Source: Rhodococcus rhodnii
Lineage (GTDB): Bacteria > Actinomycetota > Actinomycetes > Mycobacteriales > Pseudonocardiaceae
NCBI GenBank assembly: GCA_000720375.1
Contig: JOAA01000074.1
Span: 1-14,581 of the forward strand
DNA: 14,581 nt
Reading direction: 5' to 3'
Within the stretch, counting starts at the first letter, position 1, and each line of letters starts with the position of its first letter. Below, piece by piece: positions 1 through 6,250 of this stretch. Made by a program: the position numbers and the translations under genes. Under the pieces are notes generated by a model, which worked only from the letters and a program-made list of their open reading frames with translations, made no database searches and was not told the DNA's origin.

Positions 1-2
1 AC

Positions 3-98
3 ACCCACCCACGGCCGTTCCTGTGGACCAAGACCGCCGAAGAGATCCTGGAATCACTCGCCCGATTTTGCAGGCGAATTTCCGGCGCAGGACACTAG
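3..98 (+). CDS. IS630-type transposase, C-terminal end (cut by window edge)
   Basis: The open frame enters from the left edge and ends at TAG 96-98. It encodes 31 residues containing FLWTKTAEEILESLARF and ending in RRISGAGH. The WTKTA-EIL segment and the short tail ending in GH match the C-terminus of IS630-family DDE transposases of actinomycetes. The stop codon lies in CTAG (95-98). IS630 elements typically insert at TA and duplicate it, often in CTAG contexts, so the element end is probably here, within the 3' end of the oppositely oriented MarR gene. The catalytic DDE residues lie outside the window. The family call rests on remembered family features. Confidence 0.7.
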   Translation, partial: THPRPFLWTKTAEEILESLARFCRRISGAGH

Positions 99-542
99 TT
101 GGGTTTGGTGGTCGTTTTCGAGGGGGGTTAGGAGGTCGCGTTCGCGGGCCAGGCGGGCTTCTATGACTTGGTCGATCAGGGTTCGGCCGTCGGGGGTCAG
201 GGCTACTTGGATGCCTCGGCGGTCGTTCAGGTCTTTCGCGCGGGCGACCAGGCGTCGTTTCTCCAGGCGGTCGAGGCGGTGGGTCATCGTTCCTGAGCTG
301 ATCATCATCGTCGACTGCAGGCGTCCTACCGACAGGACGAAGGGGGATCCGTTGCGGCGCAACGATGCCAGCACTTCGAACTCCCAGCTCGCCAGTCCTT
401 GGGCCGCGAGGGTGTCGTCCACTCCGCGTTCCAGCAAGGCCGCGAGGCGGGTGAGTCGGGCGGTCACGGCCATCGGGGCCAGGTCCAGCTCCGGTCTCTC
501 GTGCCGCCACTGCTGCATGATCTTGTCCACGGTGTCGCCCAC
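54..542 (-). CDS. MarR-family transcriptional regulator, 3' end replaced by IS sequence
   Basis: This 162-residue protein has the winged-helix layout of MarR regulators: an N-terminal dimer helix (about 20-45), a recognition helix region with LSVGRLQSTMMISSGTMTHR (about 70-90) and a wing with the DLNDRRG motif (about 103-109). Such dimers bind palindromic operators and usually respond to small phenolic or toxic compounds; no ligand can be inferred here. The start used is GTG 542; GTG 530 and ATG 518 are alternatives, as no strong ribosome site is visible. After residues QLV the last codons read CAGNSPAKSGE. They are antisense to the transposase end, so the native C-terminal dimerisation helix looks replaced. 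The divergent neighbour is the metallopeptidase. Confidence 0.85.
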   Translation of the reverse strand: MGDTVDKIMQQWRHERPELDLAPMAVTARLTRLAALLERGVDDTLAAQGLASWEFEVLASLRRNGSPFVLSVGRLQSTMMISSGTMTHRLDRLEKRRLVARAKDLNDRRGIQVALTPDGRTLIDQVIEARLARERDLLTPLENDHQTQLVSCAGNSPAKSGE

Positions 543-564
543 GCCGGAAATTCTGCCAGTTTCA

Positions 565-576
565 CTCGATATCGAG
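565..576. promoter_or_regulatory. Palindromic operator candidate for the MarR regulator
   Basis: CTCGATATCGAG is a perfect 12-bp palindrome centred about 28 bp before the GTG start of the MarR gene. Read on the minus strand it is preceded by TTTTTAT. Sites of this TCTCGATATCGAG type are known targets of MarR-family proteins, and autorepression from such a site is common. A CAGAAT box at about 549-554 (minus) could be the -10, which would place the palindrome inside the promoter. Autoregulation is an inference. Confidence 0.6.
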
Positions 577-582
577 ATAAAA

Positions 583-900
583 ACGTCCTGTTCGGACAGT
601 TACCGGAACTTCACCAATTCAGGTCCCTTGTGACGCGGGACACAAAGGTGCATGCTCGAAGCGGACGTTACTGAAGAACGTGAAGGGCAGGTGGTGCCGT
701 GGCAATGCGCTTAAGTCGAATGGTCGTGCGCTCCCTGCCGCATCCCCGCGGCTGAGCTGAGAAGCATCGGCTCGGTCGCGACTGTGAGCGGCGGGTCTAG
801 CCTGATCGGAATGTGCATCGCACGTCGACGCGTTGAGTCCCCGCTCTGGACTCCGCGCCAGTCGGGCGAGGGCGCCCGCGGCCAGACAAGTCCATCCGAT
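583..900. other. Intergenic stretch without a supported gene
   Basis: Between the MarR operator and the hairpin before the metallopeptidase I see no convincing ORF, tRNA or repeat. Open frames here lack ribosome sites and recognisable protein features. A TAGCCT box near 796-801 could be a -10 element for the metallopeptidase gene, but no clear -35 partner is seen. Confidence 0.4.
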
Positions 901-934
901 CCGGGTGCGGCGTTTCAGAGCACGCCGCACCCGG
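901..934. promoter_or_regulatory. Strong hairpin in the 5' region of the metallopeptidase gene
   Basis: CCGGGTGCGGCG (901-912) and CGCCGCACCCGG (923-934) form a perfect 12-bp stem around a 10-nt loop, 37 bp before the GTG start of the metallopeptidase. No gene ends just upstream on the plus strand. It may be a terminator of an unrecognised transcript, an attenuator or a 5'-UTR structure. The sequence alone does not decide. Confidence 0.5.
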
Positions 935-971
935 CCTTATATCGTTGGCTTCCACACACCACGGAGGCGAC

Positions 972-1895
972 GTGGAATTCAACGACGACGCGGGTTTGGA
1001 CACCTCTCAAGTCGAGGACTTGCGGTCATCCGGCGGCGGTGTCGGTGGCCGGGTGCTGCTGGGCGGCGGTGGGCTCGGCATTGTCGGTTTGATCATCTAC
1101 TTCGTGATGTCCCAGTTCGGCGGCGTTGCCGGGCTGGACGGCAACTCGGCGAGCGGGCTCGGCGACGTCCCGTCCGGCCAGCGGGTGGACAACTCGCGGA
1201 TCGCTGAGCAGTGCCGCACCGGACGTGACGCGAACACCAACCATGACTGCGCACTAGTGGCTGTGATCAACTCGATCCAGGGCTACTGGCGTGACCAGTT
1301 CGCGCGCTCCGGTCAGACGTACCAGCAGGCGCCGACGAATTTCTTCAAGGGCGGCGTGCGCACCGGTTGCGGCAGCGCGACCGCGGACGTCGGCCCGTTC
1401 TACTGTCCCGCCGATTCCGAGGTCTACATCGACCTGGCGTTCTTCACCCAGTTGCAGAACCAGTTCGGGGCGCAGGGCGGCACGTTCGTCGAGGCTTACG
1501 TCCTGGCGCACGAATACGGCCATCACGTGCAGAACCTGCTCGGGACATCCGATCGGGTGCGGACCAGGCGCGGGCCCACGTCGGACGCGGTGCGGCTCGA
1601 GCTGCAGGCGGACTGCTACGCGGGAGTCTGGGCGAACCACGCGACGACCACGCCCAGCGCCAACGGTGGACCACCGTTGATCAGGAACATCACCGAAGAC
1701 GACATCCGGCGCGCGCTGGACGCGGCGGCCCGGATCGGTGACGACTTCATCCAGCGTGAGCTGGGCGGCGGCCGCGTCGACGAAAGCCAGTTCACCCACG
1801 GCACCTCCCAGCAGCGGGAGAAGTGGTTCACCACCGGCATCCAGTCCGGCAATCCGGCCCAGTGCGACACGTTCCGGACGAGCAACCTGGGTTGA
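972..1895 (+). CDS. Neutral zinc metallopeptidase, membrane anchored (YpfJ/Zn_peptidase family)
   Basis: The protein has about 307 residues. The start is GTG 972, preceded by GGAGG at 963-967, and gives the family-typical N-terminus VEFNDDAGLDTSQVEDLRSS. A glycine-rich stretch is followed by one membrane segment (GIVGLIIYFVMSQF, about residues 36-49), so the catalytic part should lie outside the membrane. The HEYGHHVQ motif at about 180-187 carries the HExxH zinc site and its catalytic Glu. A later LELQADCYAGVWA segment supplies the probable third ligand region typical of the family. Several Cys residues (CRTG, DCAL, CGS, YCP) may form disulfides. The substrate is unknown. An upstream TTG 945 is in frame but lacks a ribosome site. 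Confidence 0.88.
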   Translation: MEFNDDAGLDTSQVEDLRSSGGGVGGRVLLGGGGLGIVGLIIYFVMSQFGGVAGLDGNSASGLGDVPSGQRVDNSRIAEQCRTGRDANTNHDCALVAVINSIQGYWRDQFARSGQTYQQAPTNFFKGGVRTGCGSATADVGPFYCPADSEVYIDLAFFTQLQNQFGAQGGTFVEAYVLAHEYGHHVQNLLGTSDRVRTRRGPTSDAVRLELQADCYAGVWANHATTTPSANGGPPLIRNITEDDIRRALDAAARIGDDFIQRELGGGRVDESQFTHGTSQQREKWFTTGIQSGNPAQCDTFRTSNLG

Positions 1896-1901
1896 ACATG
1901 C

Positions 1902-1935
1902 GAAATGGGGCGCCTCGGCGGGGGCGCCCCATTTC
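1902..1935. terminator. Rho-independent-type terminator hairpin
   Basis: GAAATGGGGCGCC (1902-1914) pairs perfectly with GGCGCCCCATTTC (1923-1935), a 13-bp stem with an 8-nt loop. It begins 7 bp after the metallopeptidase stop and lies between that gene and the converging M28 pseudogene, so it can serve both strands. There is no T-run, which is common in actinobacteria. Confidence 0.85.
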
Positions 1936-1946
1936 AGTCCCGGCTA

Positions 1947-2579
1947 CTAGCTGACCGAGTCGTGGTCATGCGTTGCCGAGACCGACACGGTCTTGGCAAC
2001 AGCGCGAGCCTGTGCCCGCACTGGGCGCGGCGGCGCGCCGTTCACATCTTCCGTGCTGATGCCGTACGCGGTGATCACGTACGAGATCGCGGCGGCCTGC
2101 TTGGCAAGCGCCGCCCGGTCGACGTTGAAGAGATTGTCGCAGGCCTGGTGATAGCACTTGTCAAAGGCCACCCCCGCCTGGCCGCCCCCACTTCGCGGCC
2201 TGCTCTGCGGTCTTGATCACCTCGGCACCTGTGAACGTCCCACCAGCGGAAATGCCTGCGCGATGAAGTCCTTGCCTTCGGTCGGCACGCCCGCGGCGGC
2301 GAACCGGGCCGCGAACGCCGCCTCGATCGGACCCGATCCGGTCGGTCCAGGGCCAGAGCCCACGCCGTCGGAGTCGTCACCGTCGTAGACGAAGTGTCCG
2401 GCGTTCGGCGAACCGACCATGTCGAAGTTCAGGTACAGCGCGATGTCCAGCTGCTGGTCGAACGACAGCGACCGGAACCGGCACCAGCGGCGCGGTCAGA
2501 CCGCCGGCCGGAGTCGACTTGCTGTAGGTCATCATGTGCGTGGCCACCGAGCGGCCGTCTGCGCGAATATGGGCATTCT
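1947..2579 (-). pseudogene. M28-family aminopeptidase remnant (multiple frameshifts and deletions)
   Basis: Pieces of one secreted M28 zinc aminopeptidase lie in order on the minus strand but in different frames. First comes a PA-domain-like part with THMMTYSKSTPAGGLTAPL (about 2470-2560). Next, about 2217-2465, comes LDIALYLNFDMVGSPN then GHFVYDGD and an IEAAFAARFAAAGVPTEG segment. A short piece with AGGTFTGAEVIKTAEQAAKW (about 2185-2245) is followed by the C-terminal FDKCYHQACDNLFNVDRAAL (1947 to about 2175). The segment with the first zinc ligands (His/Asp and Glu-Glu) is gone between pieces 1 and 2. The GRSDY-type segment is missing between pieces 2 and 3. The N-terminus and signal peptide are also absent. 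So many lesions argue for real decay, not sequencing error. Confidence 0.8.
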
Positions 2580-3215
2580 TCAACGGCCCAAGGGCTCCGA
2601 AACGAGCAGGCTCCGGCAGCCGTCCAGCCCATCGACCTCGATCGGCCATTCCGGACGGACGAACAGCTCCGGCGTGAGCGCGAGCCGCTCGTTGAACACC
2701 AGTTTTCCTTTGATCGACTGCCTTTCCACGCCGTCGGGCTGATAACCGAGCTTCTTGCTCACGGTGTGTGAAGCCGGGTTGTCACTGTGCGCAGCCGATG
2801 TCATCCGCTCGGCGCCGAGGTAGTCGAACGCGAACATGATTACGGCGGCACGCATTTCGGTGCCGTACCCCTTGCCCTGATGGGCAAGGCCAAGCCAAGA
2901 ACCGGTGTGCAGCTCGCGCGTGACAGTGAAATCCTTGCCGACCGCGCCCTGCATGCCGATGACCCGGCCGTCCACTCTGGTCAGAAAGTTGAGGCTCCAG
3001 TCATCGACCGAGAAAGCGGCCCGCTGGCTCCAGTAGAACTGGACCCACTCGCGCGGCGGGCGGTCGGTCCACGGCACCCCGAACGGCATCTCGTCGGGCG
3101 CGTGCACCCCTGCTTTGGCGACCTCGACGAGTTCGAACAGCCCCGCGTCGTCGTCCGGCCGCAGTTCGAGGCGCGGAGTCCGGATAACGAGGTTTCGCAA
3201 GGGCCAGGGATCCAT
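2580..3215 (-). CDS. GNAT-family N-acetyltransferase (RimJ/RimL-like)
   Basis: This 211-residue protein begins with the classic RimL-type entry (LVIRTPRLELRPDDDAGLFEL). The acetyl-CoA pyrophosphate-binding loop HQGKGYGTEMRAAV lies at about 132-145 and is followed by the NPASHTVSKKLGYQPDG strand-helix typical of GNAT enzymes. It should transfer an acetyl group from acetyl-CoA to an amine, either a small molecule or a protein N-terminus; the acceptor cannot be read from sequence. The ATG at 3213-3215 has a TACGCT box exactly 6 nt upstream, suggesting a leaderless mRNA. It is divergent from the quinone oxidoreductase. Its stop abuts the M28 pseudogene. Confidence 0.87.
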   Translation of the reverse strand: MDPWPLRNLVIRTPRLELRPDDDAGLFELVEVAKAGVHAPDEMPFGVPWTDRPPREWVQFYWSQRAAFSVDDWSLNFLTRVDGRVIGMQGAVGKDFTVTRELHTGSWLGLAHQGKGYGTEMRAAVIMFAFDYLGAERMTSAAHSDNPASHTVSKKLGYQPDGVERQSIKGKLVFNERLALTPELFVRPEWPIEVDGLDGCRSLLVSEPLGR

Positions 3216-3221
3216 GCCCCG

Positions 3222-3227
3222 AGCGTA
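3222..3227 (-). promoter_or_regulatory. -10 element, GNAT gene (leaderless)
   Basis: TACGCT (minus strand) fits TANNNT and ends 6 nt before the ATG at 3215, the spacing expected when transcription starts at the first base of the start codon. Confidence 0.5.
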
Positions 3228-3246
3228 TTCACCGACGCGAGAGGTT

Positions 3247-3252
3247 TACCGT
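3247..3252 (+). promoter_or_regulatory. -10 element, quinone oxidoreductase gene (leaderless)
   Basis: TACCGT ends 6 nt before GTG 3259. With the GNAT box only 20 bp away on the other strand, both divergent promoters are packed into 43 bp. Confidence 0.5.
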
Positions 3253-3258
3253 GGTGAT

Positions 3259-4236
3259 GTGTATGCAATCGTGGCCCGCGAGCCGGGTGGACCTGACGTA
3301 CTGGAATGGACCGAGGTGCCGGACCCCCAGGCAGGGCCGGGCGAGGTGCTGATCGATATCGCGGCGAGCGCGGTGAACCGCGCGGACCTGCTGCAGCGCC
3401 AAGGCTTCTATCCGCCACCGCCGGGCGCGCCGAACATCATCGGACTCGAATGCTCCGGCACCATCGCCGCGCTGGGCGAAGGCGTGACGAACTGGGAAGT
3501 CGGCGACGAAGTCTGCGCGTTGCTGGCAGGCGGCGGCTACGGCCAACGCGTCGCCGTCCCCGCCACACAGGTCCTCCCACTGCCCGACGGCGTCGACCTG
3601 ATCACAGCGGCATCATTGCCCGAGGTCGCGTGCACGGTGTGGTCGAACATCGTTCAGCACGCCGGCCTGCGGTCCGGCGAGATCCTGCTCATCCACGGAG
3701 GCGCGGGCGGCATCGGCACGCACGCGATCCAGGTCGGCAAGGCCCTCGGCGCGACGGTCGCGGTGACCGCGGGCTCAGACGAGCGGCTGGCTCGCTGCGC
3801 TTCGCTTGGCGCGGACATCACGATCAACTACAAAACCCAGGACTTCGTGGAAGTATTGGGAAAGCGCGGCGCGGACGTGATCCTCGACAACATGGGTGCG
3901 TCCTATTTGGACAGGAACCTCACCGCGCTGGCGAACGACGGCAGGCTGATGGTGATCGGATTCCAAGGTGGACGCAAGGCCGAGCTGGACTTCGCTAAGA
4001 TGCTGCCGAAGCGGGCAAGCGTTACCTCCCTTGGGCTCCGCGGCCGCCCGGTGAGCGGCCGCGGGAGCAAGGGGGACGTTGTCGCCGGCGTCCTTGAAGG
4101 TTTGTGGCCGCTGATCGCCTCGGGCAAGGTGAAGCCGATCGTGCACGAGGTCCGGCCGATGCAGGACGCTTCCGGCGCACACGCGGCGCTGGAAAGCGGC
4201 GGCGAGGTGTTCGGCAAGATCATCCTCAAGCCTTGA
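3259..4236 (+). CDS. NAD(P)H-quinone oxidoreductase, PIG3/zinc-free MDR family
   Basis: The protein has 325 residues, the usual PIG3 length. The N-terminal GroES-like domain has VYAIVAREPGGPDVLEW and AVNRADLLQRQGFYPPPPGA (about 39-58). The Rossmann domain has HGGAGGIGTHAIQVGKALGA at about 146-165, the NADPH-binding loop. The zinc-ligand cysteines of alcohol dehydrogenases are not seen, as expected for quinone reductases. The likely reaction is NADPH-dependent reduction of quinones. The start GTG 3259 matches the family N-terminus (MYAI-type) and has a TANNNT box 6 nt upstream. An upstream in-frame extension would cover the GNAT start. Its position next to the aminotransferase-like gene matches Rv3777-Rv3778c of M. 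tuberculosis. Confidence 0.9.
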   Translation: MYAIVAREPGGPDVLEWTEVPDPQAGPGEVLIDIAASAVNRADLLQRQGFYPPPPGAPNIIGLECSGTIAALGEGVTNWEVGDEVCALLAGGGYGQRVAVPATQVLPLPDGVDLITAASLPEVACTVWSNIVQHAGLRSGEILLIHGGAGGIGTHAIQVGKALGATVAVTAGSDERLARCASLGADITINYKTQDFVEVLGKRGADVILDNMGASYLDRNLTALANDGRLMVIGFQGGRKAELDFAKMLPKRASVTSLGLRGRPVSGRGSKGDVVAGVLEGLWPLIASGKVKPIVHEVRPMQDASGAHAALESGGEVFGKIILKP

Positions 4237-4253
4237 CAGCAGCCCAGGTTCCG

Positions 4254-4291
4254 CGACCCCGCCACTCCCGGCTGAGAGTGGCGGGTCGGGG
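4254..4291 (+). terminator. Terminator of the quinone oxidoreductase gene
   Basis: CCCGCCACTC (4258-4267) pairs with GAGTGGCGGG (4276-4285) around an 8-nt loop. Flanking CGAC/GTCGGGG bases can extend the stem with a bulge. It starts 17 bp after the TGA stop and is followed by TTCTGCTAG, with no long T-run. Confidence 0.8.
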
Positions 4292-4547
4292 TTCTGCTAG
4301 ATCTTTTCCTTGTGCAGCAGCACAGGGCTGGGCTTGCGGGTTCTCAAAGTCGTTCGCTACACCGCACCTAGGCCTTGCCCCGATCACTGTCCCAGCCAAG
4401 CCAGACCTTGCGCTGCAACGAAAAAAGCACCACCCGACCAGACCCCAAACATCCCCCACCGCTCCCGGGGGGACGACCCCAGGCCAGTCTATCGGGATAT
4501 GGGCTGGTCAAGGGGGTTACTGGGCGGTTGTGGACAACTGGATTCGC
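4292..4547. other. Intergenic stretch holding repeat copy 1, otherwise unassigned
   Basis: Apart from the 49-bp repeat at 4488-4536 I see only a small TGTGC/GCACA hairpin near 4312-4324 and a C-rich stretch with CTCCCGGGGGG (4462-4472). Long frames cross this area but show no protein family, no ribosome site and no conserved domain. Confidence 0.4.
4488..4536 (+). repeat. Dispersed 49-bp repeat, copy 1
   Basis: This stretch starts TCTATCGGGATATGGGC and goes on with GGTCAAGGGGGTTACT. It matches the reverse complement of 14415-14463 at 45 of 49 positions by hand alignment, without gaps. Weaker similarity continues on both sides (CTCCCGGGGGG before, GGATT-type bases after). On the opposite strand it contains TTGACC, with TAGAC in copy 1 and TAGAAT in copy 2. 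It directly precedes the hairpin array. Confidence 0.85.
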
Positions 4548-4960
4548 CGATGATCCCTTTGCCTCGGTTCTCCGGTGCTCTCCGTGCCGAATTGGGGCGC
4601 ACCGGGGAGACCTAATGGCGCAGACCCGCTTACCTCGGTTTCCGGTGCCCCGGTGCCAGATCGGGCGCTCCGGGAGACCTCGTGGCGTAGATCCCTTTGC
4701 CTTGGTTTTCCGGTGCCCCATGCCAGATCGGGCACACCGAAGGCCAAGTGGCGTAGACCCGCTGGCCTCGGTTCCCGGTGCCCCGGTGCCGCATCGGGGC
4801 GCACCGGGGCGACCCAGTGGCGCAGACCCGCTTACCTCGGTTCCAGGTGCCCCCAGTGCCAGATCGGGCGCACCTGGGAGACCCAGCGGCGTAGACCCGC
4901 TGGCCTTGGTTTCCGGTGCTCCCGGTGCCAGGAGCACCGAAGACCTAATGGCGCAGATCC
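4548..4960. repeat. Tandem array of six hairpin-forming units between convergent genes
   Basis: Units begin CCTCGG or CCTTGG at 4562, 4633, 4700, 4766, 4835 and 4904, so lengths are 71, 67, 66, 69, 69 and about 57 bp. Each has GGTTnCCGGTGCCCC, a GTGCCAGATCGGG centre, a GCACCGG-type return arm, then GACCnAGTGGCGYAGACCCGCT. The arms pair in each unit: unit 4 CCCGGTG (4774-4780) with CACCGGG (4802-4808); unit 5 CCAGGTGC (4843-4850) with GCACCTGG (4870-4877); unit 6 CGGTGCTCC (4914-4922) with GGAGCACCG (4931-4939). Units 5 and 6 change both arms together, so structure is conserved over sequence. Lengths that are not multiples of three argue against coding. Unit 6 contains the stop of the aminotransferase-like gene. 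Likely a chain of terminators for the convergent genes. Confidence 0.85.
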
Positions 4961-6147
4961 GCGACCGCATCCACCAACTGGTCAACCTCACTTGACGTCG
5001 AGTAGTGCGCGAGTCCAACCCGAACAGCGCCACCCACCTCACTCACGCCAAGCGCAGTGAAGACGCCGCTAGGCACGTCATCGGCAAAAGCGCAAATTCC
5101 CCGATCGGCCAAGCCGACGATCGCATCCGAGGCCTTCATGTCCCCGATCGTGAACGCGAGTACCGGGATTCTTCGCATCGCGTCGCCGATCACCATCACG
5201 TTGCGGATCGCCCGCAGCTCCGAGATCAGCTTCGCCAGCAGCCCGGCCAGGTACGACTTCGCCGACGACATCGATGTCTGCAGGCGCTCCCGGCGTGTTC
5301 CGGTCGCCGTGTCGTCCAGCATCGCCAGGTAGTCCACCGAGGCGACCAGGCCGGCCAGCAACGGATACGCGTGCGCCCCCAGCTCCAGCCGTTCCGGGCC
5401 ACGTGTGCCTGGGTCGAGCGAGCTCACCGGTAGCCGGTCGAGCAGGTCTGGGTCGGCGAACACCAGGGCGCCGACCGCTGGGCCGCCCCATGCGGATGCC
5501 GATACGGCGATGATGTCCGCGCCCATGGCCTTCATGTCGATGGGCATGTACGGGGCCGCTGCCGAGGCGTCGACCACCAGCAACGCGCCTACGCTGTGCG
5601 CGATGTCGGCGATCTTGCGGACGTCTGGTCTTGTGCCGACGGCACCGGATGCCGCCGTGACCGCGACGACCTTCGTGCGGCGGGACATGAGGCTCTCGTA
5701 CTGCCACGCGGGCAGTTCGCAGGTCTCGATGTCGATCTCGCCCCATCTGATCGCCGCGCCCGGCCGTTGGGCCGCGCGCAGCCAGGGGGCGATGTTGGCT
5801 TGGTGGTCCAGTCTCGACACCGCGACCTCGTCACCGATCAGCCAGCCGCTGCCCATCGACTCGGCCAGCCGTTGCAGCAATACGGGCACGTTCGGGCCGA
5901 GAACCACTCCGGCGGGGTCACCCCCGACCAGATCGGCCACCGCCCGCCGGGCGGCGTCCACGATGGCCTCGGCCCGTTGTGACGCCGGGAAGGCGCCACC
6001 AGGTCCGGACACGGGTGCGCGCATCGCCGTGGCCACTGCCATCGCGACTTGCTCAGGCACCTGCATACCGGCCGATGCGTCCAGATGAATCCAGCCGTCA
6101 CCCAACGCGGGGAACAGCCCACGGATCCGAGCGACGTCGAACGCCAT
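4945..6147 (-). CDS. Class-V aminotransferase / cysteine desulfurase-like protein lacking the PLP lysine (Rv3778c-like)
   Basis: The protein has 400 residues, close to the class-V desulfurase-like family length. Fold-type I markers are visible: LDHQANIAPW (113-122) with the His that stacks on PLP, VVDASAAAP (191-199) with the Asp that contacts the pyridine nitrogen, and IAVSASAWGGPAVGAL (213-228). In active desulfurases that last segment reads like SGHKxxGPxG; here the lysine position is Ala (about 219). The internal Schiff base therefore seems impossible at the usual site. The ATG at 6145-6147 has TACGGT exactly 6 nt upstream, so the mRNA is probably leaderless. The stop lies inside the last unit of the hairpin array. 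It is divergent from bpa, the Rv3778c-Rv3780 arrangement. The substrate is unknown. Confidence 0.85.
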   Translation of the reverse strand: MAFDVARIRGLFPALGDGWIHLDASAGMQVPEQVAMAVATAMRAPVSGPGGAFPASQRAEAIVDAARRAVADLVGGDPAGVVLGPNVPVLLQRLAESMGSGWLIGDEVAVSRLDHQANIAPWLRAAQRPGAAIRWGEIDIETCELPAWQYESLMSRRTKVVAVTAASGAVGTRPDVRKIADIAHSVGALLVVDASAAAPYMPIDMKAMGADIIAVSASAWGGPAVGALVFADPDLLDRLPVSSLDPGTRGPERLELGAHAYPLLAGLVASVDYLAMLDDTATGTRRERLQTSMSSAKSYLAGLLAKLISELRAIRNVMVIGDAMRRIPVLAFTIGDMKASDAIVGLADRGICAFADDVPSGVFTALGVSEVGGAVRVGLAHYSTSSEVDQLVDAVADLRH

Positions 6148-6153
6148 GGCCAC

Positions 6154-6159
6154 ACCGTA
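6154..6159 (-). promoter_or_regulatory. -10 element, aminotransferase-like gene (leaderless)
   Basis: TACGGT on the minus strand ends 6 nt before the ATG at 6147, the same layout as at the GNAT and oxidoreductase genes. Confidence 0.5.
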
Positions 6160-6185
6160 CGGACCGGTCCAAGTGTCGCGACCGC

Positions 6186-6191
6186 TACCCT
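6186..6191 (+). promoter_or_regulatory. -10 element upstream of bpa
   Basis: TACCCT fits TANNNT. It would start a transcript near 6197-6199, giving either a leader of about 50 nt before ATG 6251 or, less likely, a leaderless longer protein from in-frame ATG 6197. Confidence 0.45.
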
Positions 6192-6250
6192 CGGGTATGT
6201 GGTCTTTCGGGGGACACGACAGCTTCCATGAGCGGGTCAGGATGGGACAG

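Noticed and set aside
619..930. 103-aa minus-strand frame in the MarR/metallopeptidase gap
   Set aside because: It has Arg/Ala-rich composition, no ribosome site, no recognisable motif, and it crosses the strong hairpin at 901-934.
4482..4550. Peptide SIGIWAGQGGY in the 49-bp repeat, also encoded in copy 2
   Set aside because: Only two of the changes are silent, the downstream residues diverge, and neither copy has a proper ORF around it. DNA-level repetition explains the match.
4548..4960. CRISPR array
   Set aside because: There are no unique spacers between constant repeats; the whole unit is repeated and varies. No cas genes are present.
4368..5042. Long repetitive open frames over the hairpin array on both strands, with runs such as GAPGTEVSGSAPLG
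   Set aside because: Unit lengths of 67 and 71 bp shift the frame between repeats, several frames are open at once because of base composition, and there is no ribosome site. The conserved signal is arm pairing, not protein.
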